Source: CBDUQP01 sp965369385 (GTDB taxonomy: Bacteria; Planctomycetota; Phycisphaerae; SM23-33). Taken from it: DNA of 32,163 nucleotides. Positions 7,707 through 16,602 of this stretch are shown here, piece after piece. A model generated the notes under the pieces. It had not been told where the DNA came from, ran no database searches, and saw only the letters and a program-made list of their open reading frames with translations. A program made the position numbers and the translations under genes. Within the stretch, counting starts at the first letter, position 1. Each line of letters starts with the position of its first letter. Where the stretch lies: the NCBI GenBank assembly GCA_965369385.1, contig CBDUQP010000020.1, positions 1 through 32,163 of the forward strand, read 5' to 3'.

Positions 7707-9134
7707 ATGAATCAACAAGACAACACACCAGAATACGAGAACCTCCAAGGCGAACCGCTGGCGACCGACGCGCCCATCAAGGGACCATCGCTCAAGCGAC
7801 ACATGGTGGATCTGGTGTCTTTGATATCGAGACAGAAGAGCAGATTGCAGAACCTCTCAATCCTGGTTGTCATTAACTTCATCGCCGCTGCTATCGGCAT
7901 CGTAACCACGGTCAAGATCGCAAATGTGCTGGGAATATCCGAATTTGGTCAGCTATCATACATCCTTGCGATAGGCTCATACGTGTCGATGATCGTACTT
8001 TTTGGCTCGGACCGCTCCCTAGTGAAAGAACTCGTCCACCAAGAAGATCGGCTACCCCAGATTGTTCTGGCGAGCATTGTAATGAGAATGGTACTCTTGG
8101 TAGTCTCCATTCTGGCACTGGTAGCATGGCAGTTTTCGGGGGGATCACTGCTTTCCATGTCTTGGAGTGGCATCGTCATTGTCTCTTGCACAGCCCTGTC
8201 CGCAATTACAGTGGCCCCTCTTTACGATGTATGGGGAAAAATGCAGTGGCATTCAGTCATCACGTTAATCCAGAAGTTGATCTACGTTGCGATCGCCTGG
8301 ATAGCAATACTGATGAACAAGCTATCACTTGCATGGATAGCGTGGGCGGTTCTACTTTCGGTGGCCATAGGCCTGCTCATTGAATTCCGCTGGGCGTTGC
8401 GGCGACTCGATTTCTCTGGCCGAATGGAACTGGGGAAGCACATACGCCATCTTGTTGGATCCGGGTGGCTCTTCTGGCTGGCCAGCGTAGCGTTGCTGTG
8501 CTGCACATCGTTGAACCAGATTATTCTTAAGAACGCAAAGAGCAACGAGGCTCTTGGTGGCTATGCTGCAAGCTGGCGCATCGCCGCCATCGTAATCTTG
8601 GTAATCGGCCAATTGGCTCGCATAGGCAAGCCTGCGGCAGCTCGGGCAACTATGCCCGATGTTCCAGTCTCACGACAAATACGATTCCTGCTTGCCTATC
8701 TGGCGGTCATGCTGGGTGTGGCAGGAATATTCAGTATCCCTTCAATCCTGTTTCCCCGCACAATCATGGGATTATTGTTCACATCTGATTACACCGATGC
8801 TGCCCCAATCTTGAGAATATTGGCGATATATGTAGTGATCTGGGCGACTGGGGTCGTAGCATCTCAATACGTTGTCTCCAAGGGAATGCAGAAGACCTAT
8901 TTTGCCAGCGTAGTGATCGGCGGAAGCATCTCTGTTATCTCGTGTTTCCTGCTGATTCCTAATTTGGGAGGCAGAGGTGCGGCATTGGCCCTTATTGCTG
9001 GACACGGAACGACAATGTTCTTGTATGCAGTAGCAACTGCAGTTTCGTTGAGACAACAAGCCAACAATAACAAGCTGAGTACAGAAGGACGCACTGAATC
9101 GAATACACAAACGATACCAGAATATGACCAGTAG
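7707..9134 (+). CDS. Wzx-like polysaccharide flippase (MOP superfamily)
   Basis: This is a polytopic inner-membrane protein of 475 aa, with many hydrophobic segments starting near residue 50 (LSILVVINFIAAAIGIVTTV). The first loop, IANVLGISEFGQLSYILAIG, is typical of polysaccharide-biosynthesis/MATE-like flippases, as is the later LFTSDYTDAAPILRILAIYV block. It would carry undecaprenyl-linked repeat units across the membrane. Both cytosolic tails are hydrophilic, and the N-terminal tail of about 45 residues is long. The start codon follows a poor ribosome site. Its place between sugar-nucleotide genes and transferases fits the role. The sequence does not show which glycan it carries. Confidence 0.88.
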   Translation: MNQQDNTPEYENLQGEPLATDAPIKGPSLKRHMVDLVSLISRQKSRLQNLSILVVINFIAAAIGIVTTVKIANVLGISEFGQLSYILAIGSYVSMIVLFGSDRSLVKELVHQEDRLPQIVLASIVMRMVLLVVSILALVAWQFSGGSLLSMSWSGIVIVSCTALSAITVAPLYDVWGKMQWHSVITLIQKLIYVAIAWIAILMNKLSLAWIAWAVLLSVAIGLLIEFRWALRRLDFSGRMELGKHIRHLVGSGWLFWLASVALLCCTSLNQIILKNAKSNEALGGYAASWRIAAIVILVIGQLARIGKPAAARATMPDVPVSRQIRFLLAYLAVMLGVAGIFSIPSILFPRTIMGLLFTSDYTDAAPILRILAIYVVIWATGVVASQYVVSKGMQKTYFASVVIGGSISVISCFLLIPNLGGRGAALALIAGHGTTMFLYAVATAVSLRQQANNNKLSTEGRTESNTQTIPEYDQ

Positions 9135-9205
9135 TCGTCCCACTGTGAATTCTTCGCAATGGGCCGGTCGCCGGGAGTCGCCTGGAGTGACTATTGCTTT
9201 GAAGA

Positions 9206-10501
9206 ATGGCCCCTAATCACAACTACATGACAATAGAGATCGGCACAATCCAAACAATGGGAAGCGAAGAACTACATCCACTTGGCCCGGCTTTCAATGC
9301 CTGCACAGGCTGCAGCGCGTGTGCCGCTGCGTGCCCGCAAGACTGCATCGCCATGCACCCGGACAATGAAGGTTTCCTTCATCCACGGATCGATCTCGCC
9401 ATCTGCACCGACTGCGGCATCTGCCGCAAGGTTTGCCCGGCTAGCCACGATCACACTAATTCTCAAACCCCCTGCCGAGGGGAAGATTCGATACATCCAC
9501 CGGAAGTCTTCGCTGCGTGGCATTTGGACGATGCTATCCGCCGTGAAAGTTCTTCTGGAGGCCTGTTCACCGCTCTTGCCGAAAATATCCTCGACCAGGG
9601 TGGCGTAGTGGTCGGTGCGGCCTTTGATGAACATCTCATCGTCCGGCACATAATGATCGATAATAGCGAGGACCTTGCCCAACTGAGGGGATCGAAATAC
9701 GTCCAAAGTGAAACACCGCCCAAACTGTATCGCCACATTAGTGACTTGCTAGAACAGGGCCGACTCGTCCTGTTCTCGGGTACCCCTTGTCAAGTTGCAG
9801 GCCTGCGAAGATATCTTCGTAAGCCCGTCGAAGGACTGTTCTGTTGCGATATGGTATGTCATGGCGTGCCCTCGCCGCTGTTATTCTCCGAGTATCGACG
9901 ATCCTATTATCCAGACAAACCGTTGGTGGATATTTCATTTCGTGATAAGACCACAGGGTGGAAACACTTCAGCGTTCGGCAGGTTGTTGGCGAAGGCGAG
10001 GTCCGACTACGACCGATGTTAGGTGATCCATACTATGCGGCTTTTCGAAGTGACTACGCCCTTCGCCCATCGTGTTATACCTGCCCATTCACCAATACAG
10101 ATCGGCCTGGGGATCTCACCATAGCAGACTTCTGGGGCGTACGACAGAGGTACCCCCAATACGACAAAGAAGACAAGGGAACATCCCTCGTATTGGTGAA
10201 TACGCAGAAAGGATCGACTTGGCTGGAAGCTTGCCGTTCGTCTGTGTTCCTCGGTCAGGCAGACATCGACACTGCCATCCGCGGAAACCCGTTGCTTGTC
10301 AGGCCTGCCAAAAGACCGGTGGGAAGGAACACGTTCTATCAGGATCTAAAATCGATTGCCTTTTCCGATCTCATTCGAAAATATCGGCTGAGCGAGCCAT
10401 CGACGTACCGCCGCATCATTGCAGTATTCAACCGTCAGATTGGAAGAGTTAGGCGTGTAATGGCTTACCTGCATGGCAAATGCCAGAGAGGCAGACAATG
10501 A
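9206..10501 (+). CDS. F420-hydrogenase/dehydrogenase beta-subunit-like iron-sulfur protein
   Basis: The 431-aa protein has an N-terminal double 4Fe-4S ferredoxin domain with CTGCSACAAACP (Cys33, 36, 39, 43) and CTDCGICRKVCP (Cys67, 70, 73, 77). The FrhB-like N- and C-terminal domains follow, with ESSSGGLFTALAE, GSKYVQS, LFSGTPCQVAGLRRYL, DMVCHGVPSP, CYTCPF and ITIADFWG-like LTIADFWGV. Members of this family without hydrogenase partners often lie beside pyruvyl transferase genes in polysaccharide clusters, as here. Their reaction there is not established; redox or reductive modification of a sugar is only a guess. ATG codons at 9227 and 9257 are alternative starts. The stop overlaps the ATG of a 43-codon ORF. 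Confidence 0.9.
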   Translation: MAPNHNYMTIEIGTIQTMGSEELHPLGPAFNACTGCSACAAACPQDCIAMHPDNEGFLHPRIDLAICTDCGICRKVCPASHDHTNSQTPCRGEDSIHPPEVFAAWHLDDAIRRESSSGGLFTALAENILDQGGVVVGAAFDEHLIVRHIMIDNSEDLAQLRGSKYVQSETPPKLYRHISDLLEQGRLVLFSGTPCQVAGLRRYLRKPVEGLFCCDMVCHGVPSPLLFSEYRRSYYPDKPLVDISFRDKTTGWKHFSVRQVVGEGEVRLRPMLGDPYYAAFRSDYALRPSCYTCPFTNTDRPGDLTIADFWGVRQRYPQYDKEDKGTSLVLVNTQKGSTWLEACRSSVFLGQADIDTAIRGNPLLVRPAKRPVGRNTFYQDLKSIAFSDLIRKYRLSEPSTYRRIIAVFNRQIGRVRRVMAYLHGKCQRGRQ

Positions 10502-10629
10502 GAATCGCGATTATAATAGGCGATGCATCATTGATACCAGACATTATTCAATGCCTGAAGACTGCCATTTCGTTCTTACAGAAAGGCACCATGGCCGGTA
10601 GACAGACAAACCCAGAGGCAATAATATGA
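10498..10629 (+). CDS. Possible 43-aa protein coupled to both neighbours
   Basis: This short ORF begins MRIAIIIGDASLIPDIIQCL and has no family I recognise. Its ATG overlaps the stop of the iron-sulfur gene (ATGA at 10498-10501). Its TGA overlaps the start of the pyruvyl transferase gene (ATGA at 10626-10629). A good Shine-Dalgarno, AGAGAGG (about 10485-10491), sits six bases upstream of its ATG. Four-base overlaps at both ends suggest real translation, either of a small protein or of a coupling leader. It could also be the remnant of a longer gene whose middle was lost, since the opening MRIAIII looks like the first strand of a glycosyltransferase-like fold. Chance is possible at this length. 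Confidence 0.45.
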   Translation: MRIAIIIGDASLIPDIIQCLKTAISFLQKGTMAGRQTNPEAII

Positions 10630-11819
10630 GCAAAGAATTTCTTTTCGTTGGCAACTCACCATATACGAATCACGGATCCGAAGCGATTGTCCGCGGCACA
10701 GTTCGAATCCTGCGAGAAGCCTTTGATGATCCAAAGTTCATCACCATCGAAACAGAGACGTATCCACACTCTGAAGGTCTGAATGAAACCGATCCTGGTA
10801 TTGAACATGCTCCTCTATACTATCCCCGGCCAAAGAGTCTCCAATGGTTCCTGTTCCAGGCATCCAAAGCGATACTGGGCAAGCCGGCGGCGTACCAGTT
10901 ATTTGTCCGGCAGTTCAGATTGAGAATGAACAGTTCAGATGCGATTCTTTTCCTCGGAGGAGACAACTTTGCCGATCAACCGTTCTATCATATAGCCGCT
11001 GCCAGACAGGCCATCAAAATGGGGAAACCCACTGCTTTGTGGGGATGTTCTGTGGGCCCATTCAGTGGCCCGGAGAAGTATCAACAGTCGGTATTCGATC
11101 TGCTCAAGAAGTTCACCGCTATCTTCATCCGGGAAGATACTTCCCTGGCGTATCTCGCAGATAATGGCGTCAGCGAGAATGTCCACAGAATAGAAGATCC
11201 CGCCTTCGTAATGGAACCGGAACGTCCCACGGACACCGATTTCCTCGCAAAGTTGCAAGATCACTCGATCGGGCTTTCGCTGAGTTCTCTCATCCTCAAT
11301 CGTTCGCCATACAAGGGGCGTTGCGAGCAAGGCGTCGTCGACATTGTCGATGCGCTGCGCGATAGATTCGGCAAGCCGATTGTACTGGTACCACATTGCG
11401 TTGGCCCTAAGAGTGACTTTGACCTGCTTAACGGCGTCCTGCAGGAGAATGCCGCTCGCTGGCCGGATGTAGTCTGCATCCCCAAGAACATGCCAGCAGC
11501 ACAGATCAAGTGGGTTGTTGGAACATTTGACTTCCATGTTGGCGCGAGGATGCACTCGACGATTGCATCGTTCGGCATGTGTATACCTACAGTGAGTCTC
11601 GCCTACAGCTTCAAGGCTGAAGGGCTCAACAAGCGATTATTTGGGCACTTGAAATACATGGTCCGCAATTGCGACATCTCGCCGGACAGTGTTATAGCCT
11701 GTCTTGAGCGAGTGATGGCCGATAGCGACAACATCCGATTGCGACTCACGAAGATGATACCGGAAGTGCAGGACAGCGCCTTGCGTGCTGGCGTAGTTCT
11801 CAGGAAATTGATGCAGTAG
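10626..11819 (+). CDS. Polysaccharide pyruvyl transferase family protein (WcaK/CsaB-like)
   Basis: The 397-aa protein of the PS_pyruv_trans family would transfer pyruvate from phosphoenolpyruvate to a sugar as a ketal, adding negative charge. Family marks are GNSPYTNHGSEAIVRG near the start, FLGGDNFADQP (about 109-119), WGCSVGPFSG (139-148), IFIREDTSLAYL (166-177), VLVPHC, and the C-terminal GARMHSTIASFGMCIPTVSL. The start codon overlaps the stop of the preceding small ORF. An AGAGG lies eight bases upstream and can serve as its own ribosome site. Some members of the family act on other substrates, so the pyruvyl activity is inferred. Confidence 0.9.
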   Translation: MSKEFLFVGNSPYTNHGSEAIVRGTVRILREAFDDPKFITIETETYPHSEGLNETDPGIEHAPLYYPRPKSLQWFLFQASKAILGKPAAYQLFVRQFRLRMNSSDAILFLGGDNFADQPFYHIAAARQAIKMGKPTALWGCSVGPFSGPEKYQQSVFDLLKKFTAIFIREDTSLAYLADNGVSENVHRIEDPAFVMEPERPTDTDFLAKLQDHSIGLSLSSLILNRSPYKGRCEQGVVDIVDALRDRFGKPIVLVPHCVGPKSDFDLLNGVLQENAARWPDVVCIPKNMPAAQIKWVVGTFDFHVGARMHSTIASFGMCIPTVSLAYSFKAEGLNKRLFGHLKYMVRNCDISPDSVIACLERVMADSDNIRLRLTKMIPEVQDSALRAGVVLRKLMQ

Positions 11820-11984
11820 CGTTGCTTGCAGGACGCGACCACAACAAAACGGCTTGGCCGGAATGACGGCACGAGACAGTATCATGACCAAACAATATCC
11901 TATCGACTCAGCGACAAGCCAATCAGCACCGCACGATGCTGTACGTGGCAGATACCGCACACATGGGAAATAGGGAGCAACCAG

Positions 11985-13265
11985 ATGTGGCTTCTATACA
12001 TCCTGCTTAGCCTGACGATGATCGCCAGTCACAACGCGATCATACTTGCATGGAGACTCAATGTAGCAGGCGCCCCGATAACGCTCTACGAGATTATCAT
12101 GGTACTGATCCTGCTCGTGGGCTGGTTCGGCAAGAAGGGAGAGGAACTTCTGCCAAGTAAGACGCCCCCCCTGCGGACTATACTTGTACTATGGGCGGTT
12201 TCGATCAGTGTTGGCGCGGCACTTGGCCTGGGAAGCGGCATGCCGGCATATGCAGTTATCAGGCAGATAAAATGGTGGCTGAAACTCCCGGCTGGGATGG
12301 CCTGCGCATACATCACTATTCGCACGTATAAAGACGTTCGACGATTTGTCAAGCTCGCAGGTATCCTTTCTTGTGTTGTATGCGTCTTGGTGCTCATGTT
12401 CTTCAGCTCACGCAGTGGCGCCTTCAAGAAGTCCGGCTCGGCCAACCTGCTCAGAACAATGGATTACAACGTGAATGCCGCGGCAATCATCGGGGCCGCC
12501 ACTGTCTTCACCGCGACTAACAACCCGGCTTTCTACTCCAGTGCCGTCCGAACCACAATCCTTACAATGAGTTCACTGGCCGTTCTGGGCACACTCACTA
12601 GAAGTATTACTCTTTCCTTTATGGGCACTATCGCCGCAGCTATATTCATTGCCCCAAAGGGCGTTCGAATCAGAGCTTGGCGAGTATTGACAACATCCGG
12701 CATTTGGATATTCATCGCAGTCACCGTCAGTGCTGCTGCATCAATGGCATTCCTTCAAGTGGACGTCATCGCCGTCATCCAGAGTCGCTTCGATGCTTTG
12801 GTTGAACCATCACAAATGGGATCATATATGGGGCGATGGGAGGGAGCTGTCCACGAACTGAGCGTGTGGCTTCACAGCACGGTCATATTCGGCGCCGGAT
12901 ACGGAGCGTTCGGACTCGAAGAAACAAGCGACCTCGGCTCTATCGGGCATAACGCATACACGAACATGCTGGCTGTCGGAGGTCTCGTAGGATTCGTTGC
13001 GCTGATGTACTGCCTGTGGACGCCGGCCATCCTGGGCCGAAAGATGATTCACAGCGACTATCAGGAAACCCGAGCCATGGGGAGTATTGCAATTGCTTCC
13101 ACCGTATTCTTCTTCTTTCAGTGCTTCATGTCGGCGGCGCTCGCCAACGAGCGACACGGCCTGTTTCTGGGACTTGTCCTTGGGGCAACTCTGAAGTGCT
13201 ATCGTTTTGGCCCGCCGTCACACGAACGACTGAACTGGAACCACAACTACGCACAAGCAGGATGA
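11985..13265 (+). CDS. O-antigen ligase/polymerase-like membrane protein (Wzy-type)
   Basis: This polytopic membrane protein of about 426 aa has 10 or more hydrophobic segments. It has a large loop with RWEGAVHELSVW and a GAGYGAFG...IGHNAYTNMLAVGGLVG block, a typical place for the catalytic His of the O-antigen ligase/polymerase (WaaL/Wzy) superfamily. I chose ATG 11985 (MWLLYILLSL) because AGGGAG lies seven bases upstream and the protein starts directly with a membrane helix. An in-frame ATG at 11826 would add 53 residues of unlikely composition. With a Wzx-like flippase and several glycosyltransferases around it, a repeat-unit polymerase is the best reading. The final TGA overlaps the next start as ATGA. 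Confidence 0.85.
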   Translation: MWLLYILLSLTMIASHNAIILAWRLNVAGAPITLYEIIMVLILLVGWFGKKGEELLPSKTPPLRTILVLWAVSISVGAALGLGSGMPAYAVIRQIKWWLKLPAGMACAYITIRTYKDVRRFVKLAGILSCVVCVLVLMFFSSRSGAFKKSGSANLLRTMDYNVNAAAIIGAATVFTATNNPAFYSSAVRTTILTMSSLAVLGTLTRSITLSFMGTIAAAIFIAPKGVRIRAWRVLTTSGIWIFIAVTVSAAASMAFLQVDVIAVIQSRFDALVEPSQMGSYMGRWEGAVHELSVWLHSTVIFGAGYGAFGLEETSDLGSIGHNAYTNMLAVGGLVGFVALMYCLWTPAILGRKMIHSDYQETRAMGSIAIASTVFFFFQCFMSAALANERHGLFLGLVLGATLKCYRFGPPSHERLNWNHNYAQAG

Positions 13266-14134
13266 ACCACATGAATACACCCATGATTTCAATAGTAATG
13301 CCGTCTTACAACCAGGGCCAATACCTGCGAGAAGCGATTGAATCGGTCTTGGATCAGTCCTACCCGAACAAGGAACTGATCGTAATTGACGGCGGAAGCA
13401 AGGACGACAGCGCCGATATCATCAGTTCCTATGACAAGCAGTTAGCCTACTGGGTGAGCGAGCCTGATTCCGGACAGAGCGAAGCGTTCAACAAAGGCTT
13501 CAGCCGCTGTAAAGGACGTTTCATGACTTGGGTCAACAGCGACGACATCCTTCTGCCAGGGGCGCTGGAAGCCATTGCCGCAGCAGCGTCCCAATACCCC
13601 AAGCTTTCATGGTTCACTGGCAATACGGCCCGCATCGATGCAGACAGCAAGGTCATCCGCTGCACTAAGAATGAAGGCTGGCATTCGTGGCTCGTGAAGC
13701 TGGGGGGGCTGTATACCTATTGCCCGAGCACGTTCTACACTCAAGAAATGTATGACGAGGCCGGGGGGCTTGACGAAAAGTTCCACATAATGATGGACAC
13801 AGATATGTGGTGGCGATTCTACAAAGCCGGACACCGCTTCCATCGCGTCGATGCCTACCTTTATGGCTTCAGGGTGCACGAAGAATCGAAAACCACAGGA
13901 CCGACGATGGCAAATAGTGAACTCGCCGATGAATCGCATCCGATCCGCATACGAACGAATGAAGAGTACGCGCTAATGGAGCATCGCCACGGAATCAAAG
14001 AATACGGCCTCATGCAATTCGTTAGAACATGGGCAGCGCGTTCCATGCGAGTGGCAGGCGGCAGCCACTTGGCAGGCTGGCGTGACACCAAGAAGTTCCG
14101 CGGGAAGCATTGGTCGGAATGTTTTAAGGATTAG
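13262..14134 (+). CDS. Family 2 glycosyltransferase
   Basis: This is an inverting GT-A glycosyltransferase of about 290 aa, cytosolic or peripheral to the membrane. The N-terminal ISIVMPSYNQGQYLREAIES and VIDGGSKDDS (Asp43) bind the nucleotide sugar. The DXD-type motif is VNSDDILLPGALEA (92-95). A later MMDTDMWWRF holds the presumed catalytic acid region, and a FRVHEESKT block follows. The ATG at 13262 overlaps the stop of the polymerase gene, so translation is probably coupled. A second ATG at 13271 is also possible. The donor sugar cannot be deduced. Confidence 0.93.
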   Translation: MNHMNTPMISIVMPSYNQGQYLREAIESVLDQSYPNKELIVIDGGSKDDSADIISSYDKQLAYWVSEPDSGQSEAFNKGFSRCKGRFMTWVNSDDILLPGALEAIAAAASQYPKLSWFTGNTARIDADSKVIRCTKNEGWHSWLVKLGGLYTYCPSTFYTQEMYDEAGGLDEKFHIMMDTDMWWRFYKAGHRFHRVDAYLYGFRVHEESKTTGPTMANSELADESHPIRIRTNEEYALMEHRHGIKEYGLMQFVRTWAARSMRVAGGSHLAGWRDTKKFRGKHWSECFKD

Positions 14135-14224
14135 TGTCTTTGCCCCTATGAAAACGAAATGACTGACCAGAAGTGAGTTCCCGCATCGAACTTCAGAATA
14201 CCCGTTCCACAAGTGAAAGAATTT

Positions 14225-15481
14225 ATGCAGGACAACAGCAATGCAAACAAACCGCTGAAAGTGGTTCATGTAATAGCTTCTATCGGCGAGAACACTGGCG
14301 GAACGGCAACGGCTGTTGTCGATCTGCTGACGAACCTGGCCGGGAATGATGTAAACCTTGAGCTTTGCACTATAGATATGGGCCCAGCCGCTGGCAAGCC
14401 TTTGGAACTGGACCGCTCGACGATCTCCGTGCATGAAGCCTCGGCACATGGGTGCAGGCGGCTGCGCCTGTACTGGAGCAAACGATTCACCTCCATGCTG
14501 CGAGAAGTGTGTCGCGATGCAGACATAATCCATTCCCATGGAATGTGGATGACGACAGTCGGCCAAGCCACCAAAGTTGCCAATGAGCTTGGTATCCCGC
14601 GAGTTCATTCCCCGCATGGAATGCTAGAGCCCTGGGCATTGTCCAGATCTGCATGGAAGAAGAAACTTGCCTGGTTCATGTTTGCCGGCAAGGCAGTGCG
14701 CACAGCCGCATGCATTGACGCCAAAGCGGTACTGGAAGCACAGAACATAGAGAATCTGGGCTTTGGCAATCCAATATGTGTGACTCCCATAGGTCTGAAT
14801 GTCGATGAATATCTCACCGAACCGTCCTGCGATACAGTGGAGCAAGAATGGCCGCAACTACGCGACAAACGTACATTGCTCTTCCTTTCGCGAATTCATC
14901 CGAAGAAGGGGCTTATCGGCTTGGCGCGTGTGTGGGGACGCCTGGCCGACCAGTTCCCCGACTGGCATCTGGTAATCGCTGGCCCGGACGAAGCAAACCA
15001 CCAGAGCGAAGTTGAACATGAACTTTCTGCGTGTGGCGTGCGGGACAGGACGACGTTCACCGGATCAGTATCTGGATTGATGAAGACCAATATTTTCGCC
15101 GGTTGCGATGTGTTCGTGCTGCCGACTTACAGCGAAAACTTCGGGATAGTCGTGCCCGAGGCCCTCGCATCAGGCAAGCCCGTCATTACTACAGTAGGAA
15201 CACCGTGGGTCCAACTCACCGAAGCCAACTGTGGCTGGCGCATAGAACTTGGCGAACAATACCTCGAAGCGGCGCTGCTGGAAGCAATGTCGATGTCCGA
15301 ATCCGAACGCCACGAAATGGGCATCCGAGGACGCCAGCTTGTAAGGGACCGCTTCGACTGGGGCAGCATTGCCCAGCAAACACTCGCCATGTACAACTGG
15401 GTTCTCGACAAAGGCCCGAAGCCCTCATGCGTAGCCTTTGACAATTCAACGAGCAATGCGACAGGAATCAACGCTAAATGA
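14225..15481 (+). CDS. Family 4 glycosyltransferase (GT-B)
   Basis: The retaining GT-B enzyme has about 418 aa. The N-terminal domain starts LKVVHVIASIGENTGGTATA, with the glycine-rich acceptor loop, then HSHGMWMT and VHSPHGMLEPWAL, a sequence seen in many polysaccharide GT4 enzymes. The C-terminal domain has FLSRIHPKKGL and the donor-site E-x7-E motif in PTYSENFGIVVPEALASGKP (about 299-318). Start choice is uncertain: GTG at 14213 would add four residues, and neither has a strong ribosome site. The TGA stop overlaps the ATG of the next gene, indicating coupled translation. Confidence 0.93.
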   Translation: MQDNSNANKPLKVVHVIASIGENTGGTATAVVDLLTNLAGNDVNLELCTIDMGPAAGKPLELDRSTISVHEASAHGCRRLRLYWSKRFTSMLREVCRDADIIHSHGMWMTTVGQATKVANELGIPRVHSPHGMLEPWALSRSAWKKKLAWFMFAGKAVRTAACIDAKAVLEAQNIENLGFGNPICVTPIGLNVDEYLTEPSCDTVEQEWPQLRDKRTLLFLSRIHPKKGLIGLARVWGRLADQFPDWHLVIAGPDEANHQSEVEHELSACGVRDRTTFTGSVSGLMKTNIFAGCDVFVLPTYSENFGIVVPEALASGKPVITTVGTPWVQLTEANCGWRIELGEQYLEAALLEAMSMSESERHEMGIRGRQLVRDRFDWGSIAQQTLAMYNWVLDKGPKPSCVAFDNSTSNATGINAK

Positions 15482-16509
15482 AAGTACTTACGGCACAAAC
15501 ACGATGGCTAAATCGCCACTGTTCTCAAGATGTAGTCGATGACTTCGAGCGAGCTATACTGTTCGACACCGACGCGAGAGAGGAAAAGGGCAATGAGCGT
15601 ATAGCATCGCTGTTCAAGAAAATATACAGGAGGCTTGCCCACCTGAAGACAGGGAAATTGGACTTCGTGAGACGTGCAATGTTGTCGAGTCCACGATTGA
15701 CAATTCCGCGTGACGACTCCGACTACTTCGTCGTTCTGATGAATCTGGACATGTGGAAATGCCTTCCCCTCCTGAAGTCACGTGGGCACAAGAGTGCCTA
15801 CTTCTTTGATGCCTGGCCCCATAACTTTCACCCTCTCAGAAGATTCATTCGCGATTTGGGCCTTGACACTGTATTCACAAGCTCAAGCCAAGCCGCAGAC
15901 ATGCTAAATGAATGCATCAGCAACTGCAGGTTCCACTGGATACCCGAAGGAATAGACATGGATATCTATGGGCACCACGACTATGAAAAGAAGGATATTG
16001 ACATTCTGCAGATGGGCCGCAGGTACGATGCATATCATCAACATATTCTGTCTGTGGCGGCAGAAGTGCGAAAAACATATGTCTATGAACAAGACAAGAC
16101 ACAGATAATATTTCCCACAAGACAGGAGTTCGTGGAGGCGATGTCCAGGACAAAGATATCCGTTTGCTTTCCTCAGAACATCACCCATCCTGAAATCGCT
16201 GGCGATATAGAGACGATGACGAACAGATACCTCCAGTCAATGGCCTCAAAATGCCTGGTCTTAGGCAAAGCGCCACGTGAGATGATTGAGTTGTTTGGGT
16301 ATAATCCTGTCGTTGAGGTAGATATGGATCAACCGGCCAAACAATTGAAAACAATCCTCACAGATTTCGACAAGTATATGCCTTTGATAGAGAAGAACCA
16401 CAAGAACATGTCCAATCACACGTGGAAGAAGCGTTGGGAGGAAATCCAACGAATAGTTGGCTTTCCGGGACAACCCAAGAACGGTCACGAGAAACAGCTC
16501 CTGACATAA
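15478..16509 (+). CDS. Putative GT-B glycosyltransferase (CgeB-like)
   Basis: The 343-aa protein lacks strong textbook motifs. It has a pattern of GT-B transferases with a C-terminal 'Glyco_trans_1_2'-like domain: SAYFFDAWP, VFTSSSQAADML, WIPEGIDMDIY, DILQMGRRYDAYH, then a late IETMTNRYLQSMASKCLVLG that would bind the donor. The position, overlapping the GT4 gene by ATGA and followed by an acetyltransferase, supports a role in building the same repeat unit. The specificity is unknown. Its codon mix is somewhat more AT-rich than its neighbours, which may mean separate origin. Confidence 0.75.
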   Translation: MKVLTAQTRWLNRHCSQDVVDDFERAILFDTDAREEKGNERIASLFKKIYRRLAHLKTGKLDFVRRAMLSSPRLTIPRDDSDYFVVLMNLDMWKCLPLLKSRGHKSAYFFDAWPHNFHPLRRFIRDLGLDTVFTSSSQAADMLNECISNCRFHWIPEGIDMDIYGHHDYEKKDIDILQMGRRYDAYHQHILSVAAEVRKTYVYEQDKTQIIFPTRQEFVEAMSRTKISVCFPQNITHPEIAGDIETMTNRYLQSMASKCLVLGKAPREMIELFGYNPVVEVDMDQPAKQLKTILTDFDKYMPLIEKNHKNMSNHTWKKRWEEIQRIVGFPGQPKNGHEKQLLT

Positions 16510-16602
16510 CTGTGCGCGTGGAAGATCATCACAAAGAACAGGCACAGCGTCTATCGCTGGACCATCGAAAGCACTGGCCACCACAATGAGGGCCGACTGA
16601 AT

